Part shown: positions 1-8,628 of the stretch, in pieces
Numbering within the stretch: the first letter of the stretch is position 1
Layout of the letters: each line of letters starts with the position of its first letter
DNA from: JAVJRN01 sp040218415
GTDB taxonomy: Bacteria > Bacteroidota > Bacteroidia > Cytophagales > Cyclobacteriaceae
Length of the DNA stretch: 64,000 bases
Assembly (NCBI GenBank): GCA_040218415.1
Contig: JAVJRN010000032.1
Coordinates: forward strand, 1-64,000
Reading direction: 5' to 3'
Position numbers and translations under genes: made by a program
Notes under the pieces: model-generated
What the model was told of the DNA's origin: nothing
The model's database searches: none
Seen by the model: the letters and a program-made list of their open reading frames with translations, nothing else

Positions 1-1255
1 AAGAGTTCACCCCCCATCTGCACTTTCAACTCAGTAAGACGATTTCAATTCCAGTGTGGTGCGATTAAGAGCTTACCAGCAATTAACTTTAGTACTTCTT
101 TAATTGAATTTCAATTCCAGTGTGGTGCGATTAAGAGACGTTGTGCTTACCACGATTAATTCCTCACCTGTGGCATTTCAATTCCAGTGTGGTGCGATTA
201 AGAGTGCATCTATTACACCATACTTTGTTTTCGCTCGAAAATTTCAATTCCAGTGTGGTGCGATTAAGAGTTCACCACCCATTTGAACTTTTAGTTCAGT
301 TAAGCGATTTCAATTCCAGTGTGGTGCGATTAAGAGTTTGCTCTTTATGTTATCATCTACTAAAAATTAATCAATTTCAATTCCAGTGTGGTGCGATTAA
401 GAGAGGTTGAAAGAAAAGACTAGAAAGGTTCTTTCTGATTTCAATTCCAGTGTGGTGCGATTAAGAGATTAATTCAATCGCTCACTATCGACGTTTCTAA
501 CGCATTTCAATTCCAGTGTGGTGCGATTAAGAGATCTCAAATTAACGCTTACGGCGCTTATGCTAATTTATTTCAATTCCAGTGTGGTGCGATTAAGAGC
601 ACAACGCTAATACCAGAACCCCAAAGCATATCATATTTCAATTCCAGTGTGGTGCGATTAAGAGACGTCCTCCGCCCAAATACTCGGCTCGCTGCAATAT
701 TTCAATTCCAGTGTGGTGCGATTAAGAGCTTCTTTGCAGACGTGGAAAAACTATAATGCAAAGCATTTCAATTCCAGTGTGGTGCGATTAAGAGCCAGGC
801 GAGGGAAAAAGCTTTTAATAGTTTGAGGTTATTTCAATTCCAGTGTGGTGCGATTAAGAGTTTTCTTTTTTCAGAAGAAGAAGCGTCATTATTGAAATTT
901 CAATTCCAGTGTGGTGCGATTAAGAGAAACTCATCTCCCGGCAATACCTCGTCGATATACATATTTCAATTCCAGTGTGGTGCGATTAAGAGTTGCCTGA
1001 ATAGTCGCCTTTGTCCAATAGCGCGGTATTTCAATTCCAGTGTGGTGCGATTAAGAGCGTGGCAGGGCAAGGATTAATAGTGGCGTTTAATAATTTCAAT
1101 TCCAGTGTGGTGCGATTAAGAGCATCGTGTGTTCTCTCCAGGTATGCATGGCCTATGCCATTTCAATTCCAGTGTGGTGCGATTAAGAGCTTTTGACCCT
1201 AAGTTTATTCGCTTAGGTGAAACAAATTTCAATTCCAGTGTGGTGCGATTAAGAG
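1..1255 (-). CRISPR. CRISPR array, 19 full repeats (truncated at window start)
   Basis: A 30-bp repeat (plus strand begins ATTTCAATTCC and ends GATTAAGAG) starts at 42, 108, 175, 241, 307, 374, 438, 504, 570, 635, 699, 765, 831, 897, 963, 1028, 1093, 1160 and 1226. Positions 1-5 are the tail of one more. All copies look identical and spacers are 34-37 nt. Read leftward the repeat ends GGAATTGAAAT, the usual type I-B form in which the last 8 nt (ATTGAAAT) become the crRNA 5' handle. Transcription is therefore inferred to run leftward from the cas2 side, and the spacer at 1190-1225 should be the youngest. The distal end of the array lies outside the window. Short open frames crossing the array (FQFQCGAIK peptides) are translated repeats, not genes. 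Confidence 0.99.
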
Positions 1256-1460
1256 CCGTTTTTTCGGGATCGAAAATAGGCCTTTTTTAGAATCAATTGA
1301 AGATTTGATTCAACTTTTTAGAAGATATTATCGTCGATCACCAATACGCTGATTTACCCCTTCGTTCGACAACTAACCATTAAGGCTCAAAATGAAGTTT
1401 TAGTGCGTATTTTTTTTTAAGTGGTTTTTCATAAGTCAAAGAACGTGCATGAGCGACGAC
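1256..1460 (-). promoter_or_regulatory. Probable CRISPR leader
   Basis: This 205-bp AT-rich stretch lies between the last intact repeat and the end of cas2, where leaders normally sit. It has several T/A runs (for example around 1259-1265, 1283-1288 and 1410-1418) and no convincing open frame. The placement fits the repeat orientation, which puts the array start at 1255. The array promoter and the integration-guiding sequences are expected here, but no specific box could be assigned. Confidence 0.65.
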
Positions 1461-1724
1461 TCAGATAAAATTATCTAACTCATTTTTCTCCTGCCCTATC
1501 ACCTCTTTATCTAGCCATTTTTCATCTCTTGATTTGAATAATATCAGACTGTCTTTTTCAGCATCCATGATCGCTTTGGCTTTTCCTTTTAACTCTCGTA
1601 GTTTCACTTCGGTAATTTCTCCTTCAAATACAGAGTTTTGAATCCAGTTCAAATATGCTCGGCATAGCTTGAGCATTTTTGCCACACGTTTTTCACCAAT
1701 ATCATATACTAGTACGATATACAT
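1461..1724 (-). CDS. cas2: CRISPR-associated endonuclease Cas2
   Basis: An 87-residue protein starting MYIVLVYDIGEKRV, the ferredoxin-like first strand of Cas2 with its metal-binding aspartate (D8). A central segment with QNSVFEGEIT is also typical of the family. In the adaptation complex a Cas2 dimer bridges two Cas1 dimers that insert new spacers at the leader end. The ATG at 1724 is chosen over a longer in-frame start at 1790 because it matches family length and shares one base with the cas1 stop (TAATG), which indicates translational coupling. It is the last gene of the cas set and lies next to the leader. Confidence 0.95.
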   Translation of the reverse strand: MYIVLVYDIGEKRVAKMLKLCRAYLNWIQNSVFEGEITEVKLRELKGKAKAIMDAEKDSLILFKSRDEKWLDKEVIGQEKNELDNFI

Positions 1725-2728
1725 TACCACCAAGCTTTGAATGGTTGAAAATTTTCTATTCCCAAAATGTGCTTGCTCAACTTGTAGCATTCCAATTTGA
1801 CCAAGTGCTTATAGCTTACAGAACGATTCAAAGCTCGATGCTTGATTGTTTCTCCGAGGCGTTCTTCCCATGCTCTGACAAAAGCCTTACGTCCACTCTC
1901 CCTTAATGTGATATGATTAGTTTTGTGATCAAAGTCTGACTTTTTAATTTCTTTTTTGTTGATTATACGAAAAATGGTTCGGTCCACGAGTAACGGCTTA
2001 AATATTTCTGCCAAGTCCAATGCCAATGAAAACCTTCTGACTCCTGGTTCATGCAAATAACTAATAGTGGGACTAAGTTGGGTATGGTAAATTTGATCCA
2101 TGCAAAGTGTATAGCACATCATATTACCAAATGAAACCAACCCGTTAAGCTCATTGCTTGGTGGTTGTTTACTTCGCCTTACCCATTCAAAATCAGGCAT
2201 GATTTGATCAAAAGCCGAATAGTAGGTCTGCCTGATATTACCTTCCAAGCCCATTAGCTCATCAACAGCATGGCAGTGCACTATAGATCGGGCATAATCT
2301 TCTATTTGAGAGATGAGTCCCTCCATGGTTCGCCCTCTATTTTGGTAGTACTTTAAATTTTTAAGCATGTTAAAGGCAGCACCTTCTATAAAACTTTTCG
2401 CTATTTGCATGCGTTTTTCACTGTGTAAATAATGCTCTGTCTGCGCTACCAATACTCGACCCGCCTGCAGATATTCTTTTGGGTAAAAAGAGCCCGTATA
2501 ATGTTCATAATAATCAAAAAAATGAACACTGATTTCCTTTTTTCCCATGAAGGTGTATAATGCGCTATTGGCATCCAAACTTCCAAAAACGAACAGATTA
2601 CTTACTCCTTCTACAGGAATATATTTAGGCTTACCCTCCACTCCATCCTCATCAATAGGTGTGAATTTCAAGGTATTGTCTTTTCTGCTCAAGCGGCCGG
2701 GATTAAACAGATAATAGGACTTTTTCAT
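1724..2728 (-). CDS. cas1: CRISPR-associated integrase Cas1
   Basis: A 334-residue Cas1 of the type I-B kind, a metal-dependent spacer integrase. The N-terminal beta domain (about 1-85) is followed by the helical catalytic domain. The expected metal ligands are visible: E162 in LMGLEGN, H226 in YLHEP, and D238/E241 in LALDLAEIFKP. The start overlaps the cas4 stop by four bases (ATGA at 2725-2728) and the stop overlaps the cas2 start. Cas4, Cas1 and Cas2 therefore form one tightly coupled adaptation module. Length and motifs are normal and nothing suggests damage. Confidence 0.97.
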   Translation of the reverse strand: MKKSYYLFNPGRLSRKDNTLKFTPIDEDGVEGKPKYIPVEGVSNLFVFGSLDANSALYTFMGKKEISVHFFDYYEHYTGSFYPKEYLQAGRVLVAQTEHYLHSEKRMQIAKSFIEGAAFNMLKNLKYYQNRGRTMEGLISQIEDYARSIVHCHAVDELMGLEGNIRQTYYSAFDQIMPDFEWVRRSKQPPSNELNGLVSFGNMMCYTLCMDQIYHTQLSPTISYLHEPGVRRFSLALDLAEIFKPLLVDRTIFRIINKKEIKKSDFDHKTNHITLRESGRKAFVRAWEERLGETIKHRALNRSVSYKHLVKLECYKLSKHILGIENFQPFKAWW

Positions 2729-3225
2729 TGGCTATAACAAAAATCATGGTAACTACAGGATTTGCATACTCGACTGTTGATCGATGGTTCAGGTTTACGA
2801 GCGCTAATCACTTCAATTACAGAACTAAGCCAACTTTCTACGCGCTCCTTATCTCCTTCCTCCCAAAGTACTTGCTTACGCTCTCTTAGTTTTGGGTACT
2901 CCAATGCACCTTTTGGATTCTCAACTCCGGACTCTCTCAATAGATAGAGGTAGTACTTAACCTGAGCAATGTGTGCCTTTTCCATTTTGTTGGAATGCTT
3001 TACTTCATGCACTATTTGGTTTTGCGCATCGTAATAGTCAATAATACCACCATCTAACACCAGTTCAGTATATTTGGCAGCTCTATTCGCATAACTCAGC
3101 TCACCCGTTAGCTTGCCTTCATATACCTGATCACTATTCGTTTCCATGCGTATGCCGTTGGCAAAAAGCCACAATTTCCTATTACAGATATGTAAGTAAT
3201 TGATATGTGTAGCTGTGATTTTCAA
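2725..3225 (-). CDS. cas4: CRISPR-associated exonuclease Cas4
   Basis: A 166-residue RecB-like nuclease with four cysteines placed for a [4Fe-4S] cluster: one in the N-terminal LHICNRKLW and three at the C-terminus (CKSC...C). The RecB motif appears as EVKHSNKM in the middle of the protein. Cas4 trims prespacers and helps select the PAM before integration by Cas1-Cas2. It starts just after a terminator-like hairpin that separates it from cas7, so it is probably expressed from its own promoter in 3226-3415, together with cas1 and cas2. Confidence 0.95.
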   Translation of the reverse strand: MKITATHINYLHICNRKLWLFANGIRMETNSDQVYEGKLTGELSYANRAAKYTELVLDGGIIDYYDAQNQIVHEVKHSNKMEKAHIAQVKYYLYLLRESGVENPKGALEYPKLRERKQVLWEEGDKERVESWLSSVIEVISARKPEPSINSRVCKSCSYHDFCYSQ

Positions 3226-3416
3226 TTTCCCCTTGTTTTAGGTTTGAAATTCTAGATCCACATCTTTACCTAGAATTCTTTGAGATCTTTATGAATTACA
3301 ATGCTTTCGCTTCCATTTCGAAATCAAAAGACCACTTTAAATGAAGCCTTGCATCAATCATATTTCTTGTTACAAGCTCTCTTGTTTGCATCGAAAATAT
3401 TGCTAGTTCCTTTCTG

Positions 3417-3453
3417 AAAAAAACACCCCATAAGCTTTAAAAATCTATGGGGT
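3417..3453 (-). terminator. Rho-independent terminator after cas7
   Basis: On the leftward strand an 8-bp stem (ACCCCATA paired with TATGGGGT) is followed by TG and a run of seven T. It lies 26 bp past the cas7 stop and 190 bp before cas4. It should end transcription of the interference genes and isolate the adaptation genes. No other strong signal was seen in the 253-bp cas7-cas4 gap. Confidence 0.75.
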
Positions 3454-3478
3454 ATTTGAGATTGATCGCTCTTAATTT

Positions 3479-4540
3479 TTAGGCTACTACAAGCTGATTT
3501 TCATAATCGAAAGCCGACATCAATTCAATCAATCGCTTTTCAGCTTGTTCTAGAGCATCCGCCTTTTCACTCTTAGTATGAATAAATCCACCAGCTTGCA
3601 GTGTTACATAGGTATCAACTCCCGGCAAGGACTCGTCTACAATTGGATCTGCTTTTTTAGAATCTTCTTCAGAAAGTTTGGCTCGGATGCTACCAGCAAT
3701 CATATTGGCACTATTGCTTATTGATAAGGCTAAAGTATCCATCAAACTGAAAGTGCGAGACTGATTGGAAGTGATTTTCCAATTAATGATAGCCTTAGCC
3801 AATCCCTCCATCCATTTCACTCGCAGTTCTTTGGGTGCGACTAGGCAAGGGCCGAATACATTTTCAGATGCAGTCCATCCCTCATCTTTAAGCTTTTCGA
3901 TTGTGTCAACCGACATTTCTGGCTCAAATGAATTAGTGCTTACAGTAAACAAACGCCTCAAGTCAATGGCCAAGTCAAAAACGAATAGTCCGGTTGCTCG
4001 GCTATTATTAGGAATCCATTTTCTACTTAAACTTCTGTCTTTTCCTTCAAGCATAGCAACTATATCTTCTTCCTCTAGTTCATTTCCCTTTTCATCACGC
4101 ACCTTCACGATATTATTTGGTCTTTCACTCCTATCAAAGGAGGCATTTTCTGTATCCATTCCTGCCAGTAATGGATGTAATGCACGCATAGCAGAGATGG
4201 AAAGCGGACTTCTTCTTTTCAGCGTTCGCTCAGCTCCTCCTTTTGAAGCTTTCATCCATCCTCCAAATAATTGATCCGCATAGGTAGGGTCGCAGGTCCC
4301 ATAAACCTCTCCTTCTTTGAGCTCCTTTTGTTTTGTAACATCAAAATGAAAAGTCGTCGGCGAAGGTGTTTGACCTATGGTTTCGCAGAGTGAATCAATT
4401 AATGATCGCTTGACTTGCTGCCCGCTAGAGTATGGAATTCTCCGACCAAATTGAGTATCGTAATAATATTTTTGTCCATCTGAAACGTTAAACACGGTGT
4501 GCTCTGCTCTTTTCAATACTCTTATATAAATAGTATTCAT
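3479..4540 (-). CDS. cas7: Cascade backbone protein Cas7 (I-B-like)
   Basis: A 353-residue protein in the Cas7 slot of the operon. The start MNTIYIRVLKRAEHTVF resembles a first RRM strand, and a basic segment LKRRSPLSISAMRALHPLLAG (about residues 108-128) resembles the RNA-contacting palm of DevR/Csp1-type Cas7 proteins. Cas7 subunits polymerise along the crRNA spacer. The gene follows cas8 by 33 bp and is followed by a terminator. The family call rests on synteny plus these motifs. The sequence is closer in style to the Bacteroidota (Pging-like) Cas7 group than to Csh2, so the exact subfamily is uncertain. Confidence 0.85.
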   Translation of the reverse strand: MNTIYIRVLKRAEHTVFNVSDGQKYYYDTQFGRRIPYSSGQQVKRSLIDSLCETIGQTPSPTTFHFDVTKQKELKEGEVYGTCDPTYADQLFGGWMKASKGGAERTLKRRSPLSISAMRALHPLLAGMDTENASFDRSERPNNIVKVRDEKGNELEEEDIVAMLEGKDRSLSRKWIPNNSRATGLFVFDLAIDLRRLFTVSTNSFEPEMSVDTIEKLKDEGWTASENVFGPCLVAPKELRVKWMEGLAKAIINWKITSNQSRTFSLMDTLALSISNSANMIAGSIRAKLSEEDSKKADPIVDESLPGVDTYVTLQAGGFIHTKSEKADALEQAEKRLIELMSAFDYENQLVVA

Positions 4541-4573
4541 TTTAATTATTTTTAGTGATTCTAATTTTATTCT

Positions 4574-5893
4574 TTAATCTGCTTGTTGCTCTACAAAAGC
4601 ATAGTCAAACCTTAGGAGCGTGGAGAAATACCCAAATTCCTCATTTGACATAAGATGTACTTCATCTTTAAGCTTCTTTATAGACTCAAGATCTGCTCCT
4701 TCAAGATCTTTGACTGTATGAATCAAAGCCTCGATAAAAGCTTTTTTTGTACCAGAAATCAACAGCTCTTTTTCAAGAACCATTTTTCGATCTAGTTTGG
4801 TACCGCCTGCCCTATATCTCTTTAATAGCTTCGCCAATTCGAGTGTATAGTCAGTGATTTCTTCTTTGTTTTTTGATAACATAGCGACTAACCAGGTTTT
4901 ATATGCGTGATAATTAATTGTGTCTTCTTCTTTTTTGAAGGTCAGGCTCTTGCCTTGATCCATGAGTTTTTTGAGACCATCTGGTCTCAAAGCTTGCATG
5001 CCAATACTGCCAAGTTCGCAAGCGCGTTTGATATGCATTCCAAATAGACTTTCAAACTGCTTTTTATTGGCTAATGCCCCACCAAATAATTTTTCGTAAG
5101 TACTCAAAAGATTTTGTCCTGATTTTAATTGGAAAGGAATGAAGCCAATGGTTTTATTGGTCTGTCCAAAGCCATAGACATAACCCATTATTTCCATTTC
5201 TGAAAACTGTTGAGATAAACTGAAAAACAATTGTGACCAATTGACGGTATTAAGCTGAGTCAAACTTTCCTTTACACTGAATATATTTTGATCTTCTAAG
5301 TCTGAAAACTCAAAATCTTCTCGAAATTCCTCTTCATCAAAGGAATAGGTCAACCATTGACCATTCCACGTATTGATTTGGTTTCCTCTCATGTTTTTGA
5401 GCAAAGGGTTGTTCAAATATTTACGATATACTTGCCACCCTTCAAATGTTTGTAATGTGATGTTGGGATCATTATAAAGAATAGAAAAACCACCAGCTAC
5501 TCCGATCCCAAGTCCGCTACCAATCCATGAGAGATATACATCATCATCAACCGTAGGTATGTTCAGGTCACTTACTAAACCTGATGTACTGGCATATTCC
5601 TTCAACTCACTTGCAGGAAAGCCAAGGGCAAAACTAGCATCCGGCGAGCCTTCAGCGACCTTTTCAAATAAGCTCTCTAATTTTTCTTGTCTTTCTTCGA
5701 GTTGAAGTAAGTGAGGTTTTTGTCCACTTTTCATCTGTACAAATGGGGAGTTAGTCACCCATTGCATATATTTTGGATGATTAAAAAAAACCTCCCAATA
5801 CTCTTGCTCAAAGAACTCTTTGGGTGAGAGTGAATTATCGTACTTTTTATTATAAGCGTCTAAAAAGGTTCTTCCTATTACTGTCGTAATCAT
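4574..5893 (-). CDS. cas8: Cascade large subunit Cas8 (I-B-like)
   Basis: A 439-residue protein between cas3 and cas7, the normal position of the large subunit that recognises the PAM and starts R-loop formation. Primary sequence gives no universal motif, as is usual for this fast-evolving family, so the call is mainly contextual. Its start overlaps the cas3 stop by four bases (ATGA at 5890-5893). No separate small-subunit (Cas11) gene is present. In known I-B systems that subunit comes from internal initiation within cas8, and the helical C-terminal third (after about residue 310) would be the candidate region. A Csp2-like assignment is possible. Confidence 0.8.
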   Translation of the reverse strand: MITTVIGRTFLDAYNKKYDNSLSPKEFFEQEYWEVFFNHPKYMQWVTNSPFVQMKSGQKPHLLQLEERQEKLESLFEKVAEGSPDASFALGFPASELKEYASTSGLVSDLNIPTVDDDVYLSWIGSGLGIGVAGGFSILYNDPNITLQTFEGWQVYRKYLNNPLLKNMRGNQINTWNGQWLTYSFDEEEFREDFEFSDLEDQNIFSVKESLTQLNTVNWSQLFFSLSQQFSEMEIMGYVYGFGQTNKTIGFIPFQLKSGQNLLSTYEKLFGGALANKKQFESLFGMHIKRACELGSIGMQALRPDGLKKLMDQGKSLTFKKEEDTINYHAYKTWLVAMLSKNKEEITDYTLELAKLLKRYRAGGTKLDRKMVLEKELLISGTKKAFIEALIHTVKDLEGADLESIKKLKDEVHLMSNEEFGYFSTLLRFDYAFVEQQAD

Positions 5894-8037
5894 AGTACTT
5901 GCTCGTTTTCATCAAATTGTGGTGATTTTATTTTTTCTACTTGTAAGCCTAGCTCCCAGCTGTAAGTGCCTCCTGGAAGCGGGAAAGGTTTGTTCCCTCT
6001 TTTCAATGGGGAAAGGTGTTTTACATGATAATATCTCACTGGAATTTCCAACCCTAAGCGCGTTTCAAAATCACCATTTTCATATGTTTCAATATCCGAT
6101 GCTTCGACACAGCTTACAGAGTCAATTTCCAGCAGGTTGAGAAGGTAAGATTTGTTTTTATGCGTGAGCTTATCCATTTTCATAGTGCCATTTGCTCTAA
6201 ATATGGCGTGTTCTTCAATATCTAAAAAGTCGATTTCAGGAAAGACAGTATCTATTTTTGCTTGTAATTCTTTTTCTTTTAGTAGCTCTCCATCATTCAA
6301 TATCTCATACGATTTTAACAACACATCATGGTCATATGGTAGGGCATCATTTTTATTCTCGGTTGGAGCGATTAGATAGACAGATTTATATTTTCCAAGC
6401 GTTTCTTCGGTTCTCTTTCTATTTACTCGTCCAAAACGTTGAATCAAAGCATCGAGTGGAGCCGTTTCGGTTATCATTAGATCAAAACTGATATCCAAGC
6501 TTACTTCTACTATTTGGGTGGAGATGACAATACAAGCTTTTTCGGAAGTATTAAAATCACCCGTTGGGTTTCCATCTTGGTCAAGACCTATCAACAGTTT
6601 TTCTTTTTCATTTCTATCACTTCTTTTAAACCTGCTGTGTAATAGAAGAACAGGCGCATCAAATGACATTTCTAATATTGCCTGATAAGCATTCTGGGCA
6701 CGATCTACCTTATTGAATACAATCAATATTTTTTGATCATTCGATATAGCTTCGGAAATCAAAGAATGAGAAGCCTCGAATGAATCAATCTTGTGTACTA
6801 TATGTCTGTCAAATTTATCCAACGCTTCATTTTCTAACTTAATTTCTAACAAATCTTCGCCCAAAGTCTCTGCTATTCTACTGTATAAGGCCATTGGCAT
6901 AGTAGCTGTACCAATATGAATTCGGCAATCCAACTGCTTTAAAATTTGCACTAACTTCAACACAATTGCCTGAGATACGCCCGTGTAAGTATGAATTTCA
7001 TCCAAAATGATATCACAACCTTTTAGATCGAGGATCAAGGCTTCATATCCACTCAGACCAAAAGCAATAGCTGCCAATTGATGTGGTGTCAACACTTTGA
7101 TTGAAGAGCCAATCAAAGACTGAAGAACGGTCTCCTCTTCTTTCCCATTTCGTTTTACCACACTAGATGAAGCATGAAGCACTCTTATATCCAATAATGG
7201 ATTATCCTTTTCCAGATCATTTGCGACGCGCTTGTACATGGCATTGATAGAAGCTTGAAACGGCAAAGTATAAACCACTCTTCCTTTAGTTCTTCTGAAT
7301 AAATAATCGGTTTTTCCTGCCCCAGTACATGCCACCACTATGGAATGCTTTCTAGTTGAGTCAGCAGGCATATAGGATAGTGGATATAGTTTGTGCTGTC
7401 TGTTGAAGAAATTGAGATTAGGCGTTTTAAAAGCATTCGATAACTTATCGTTCGTTTTAAATATGAGTGCTGATGCGAAATGATCCGCACCCATAAGCAA
7501 TCCTCTCCATTCAGAGTAGCCTCGTTCTTTGACTTTTCTCTTACAATAATTGATGGTGTATTCAAGGTTGACAAACGCCTGCTCCTTTGAAAATGCAGTG
7601 CACTCCACTCCTAGTTCATTTAGTAAGTCAAATGCTTGTGGGCTCCATTCATCCCAATCTCCTAAGTGAAATTCCCGAAAATGCGATCCTTTTTCCAAAT
7701 CAAGCAGGCCCTTTTCTCCTACATCCCTTTTTATTGATTTGTGATGACCAACTACCATTTCAATCAATGGTGCATATTCGATTTCTGGAAATGCGGATAG
7801 AAAAAAAAGTGAGGCTATCTCATGTCGAAATACTTTTGGGTTTGGGTTAGTTTCCAACAAACGATTTTGAAAAACGGGATGCGCTTTGCCAATATCATGT
7901 AAGAGGGCTCCATGATGAGCTACCGCCCTATCCATATTCAAATACCGAGCAAAAACAACAGCGGCTTGAGCCACATGTTCCAGATGATCTTTGAGCGGTG
8001 TGAACTCAGGTTTTGATTTGGCTAAAAGCGTTTTCAT
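5890..8037 (-). CDS. cas3: CRISPR helicase-nuclease Cas3 (HD domain fused)
   Basis: A 715-residue Cas3. The N-terminal HD nuclease contains H18 in LKDHLEH and the HD pair in ALLHDIGKAH (H47-D48). The SF2 helicase follows with Walker A CTGAGKT (237-243), a DEIH box (346-349), and motif VI QRFGRVNRKR near residue 535. It is recruited by Cascade to unwind and degrade target DNA processively. The ATG at 8037 is preferred over an upstream one at 8076, because it shares a base with the cas5 stop (TGATG) and gives a normal N-terminus. All catalytic motifs are intact, so interference should be functional. Confidence 0.97.
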   Translation of the reverse strand: MKTLLAKSKPEFTPLKDHLEHVAQAAVVFARYLNMDRAVAHHGALLHDIGKAHPVFQNRLLETNPNPKVFRHEIASLFFLSAFPEIEYAPLIEMVVGHHKSIKRDVGEKGLLDLEKGSHFREFHLGDWDEWSPQAFDLLNELGVECTAFSKEQAFVNLEYTINYCKRKVKERGYSEWRGLLMGADHFASALIFKTNDKLSNAFKTPNLNFFNRQHKLYPLSYMPADSTRKHSIVVACTGAGKTDYLFRRTKGRVVYTLPFQASINAMYKRVANDLEKDNPLLDIRVLHASSSVVKRNGKEEETVLQSLIGSSIKVLTPHQLAAIAFGLSGYEALILDLKGCDIILDEIHTYTGVSQAIVLKLVQILKQLDCRIHIGTATMPMALYSRIAETLGEDLLEIKLENEALDKFDRHIVHKIDSFEASHSLISEAISNDQKILIVFNKVDRAQNAYQAILEMSFDAPVLLLHSRFKRSDRNEKEKLLIGLDQDGNPTGDFNTSEKACIVISTQIVEVSLDISFDLMITETAPLDALIQRFGRVNRKRTEETLGKYKSVYLIAPTENKNDALPYDHDVLLKSYEILNDGELLKEKELQAKIDTVFPEIDFLDIEEHAIFRANGTMKMDKLTHKNKSYLLNLLEIDSVSCVEASDIETYENGDFETRLGLEIPVRYYHVKHLSPLKRGNKPFPLPGGTYSWELGLQVEKIKSPQFDENEQVL

Positions 8038-8621
8038 CAAAAAGTAGTGATAGGTTGACCAACAACTCTTATCCATCCATACATGGGTTCTCCGGTATAT
8101 CTGTGATAACCAACCAGAAAAGATTTGTCGTTCTTCTCAAAAACCAATTCATACCCCGGGAATCGATCTATACTTGTTTCGAATTCCTCCTTTGAACCCT
8201 CCAATATTTCTTTAGGAAAAATCATGTCTTCATTTCTACAAAGACAGAGATGTTGATCATAAGCATTTATCGCATACTCTTCCTTTTCAAATGCCAAATG
8301 AAGTACAGGGTTTTGTAAAACCCCTCTGATCAAAATTGCTTTAGGCCGATCAAACAGGATTTGTCCGCTTTGTCGCTTGGAATTCCAACCTCGTGTCTGT
8401 ATTACTTCCTGTTGACCAGAAACTTGTGCATAAGAGAGTCGGTGACCTACAATTCTCTTAATCCCTACATCACTAAGCAACTCAGGAAATAACTTTTTTT
8501 CTATACCCTCTACAATCGATGGTGTTAAAAACTGCTGGCTAAAAGTCTCGCTATCTCTTACTGCCGTCCAAGGCTTGATGAAACCAAAAGGACCGGTGTA
8601 TTTTACTACATAGTATGTCAT
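8037..8621 (-). CDS. cas5: Cascade subunit Cas5
   Basis: A 194-residue RAMP protein. The N-terminal part GPFGFIKPWTAVRDSETF followed by LTPSIVEGIEKKLFP matches the Cas5 pattern of a first beta strand, an arginine-containing loop and a helix beginning with a PS/TxxEG motif. Cas5 caps the crRNA 5' handle and contacts Cas8. The gene lies 7 bp after cas6 and is coupled to cas3 through a shared base. Identification combines this N-terminal pattern with operon position. The C-terminal half shows no further motif. Confidence 0.88.
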   Translation of the reverse strand: MTYYVVKYTGPFGFIKPWTAVRDSETFSQQFLTPSIVEGIEKKLFPELLSDVGIKRIVGHRLSYAQVSGQQEVIQTRGWNSKRQSGQILFDRPKAILIRGVLQNPVLHLAFEKEEYAINAYDQHLCLCRNEDMIFPKEILEGSKEEFETSIDRFPGYELVFEKNDKSFLVGYHRYTGEPMYGWIRVVGQPITTF

Positions 8622-8628
8622 TGAATTT

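Noticed and set aside
104..1196. Short open frames across the CRISPR array encoding FQFQCGAIK repeats
   Set aside because: They are translations of the repeat in different frames and do not resemble proteins. The repeat-spacer layout explains them fully.
1..1255. Self-targeting of the prophage or other window sequences by the spacers
   Set aside because: By eye, no spacer has a long match elsewhere in the window. Phage genes outside the window could not be checked.
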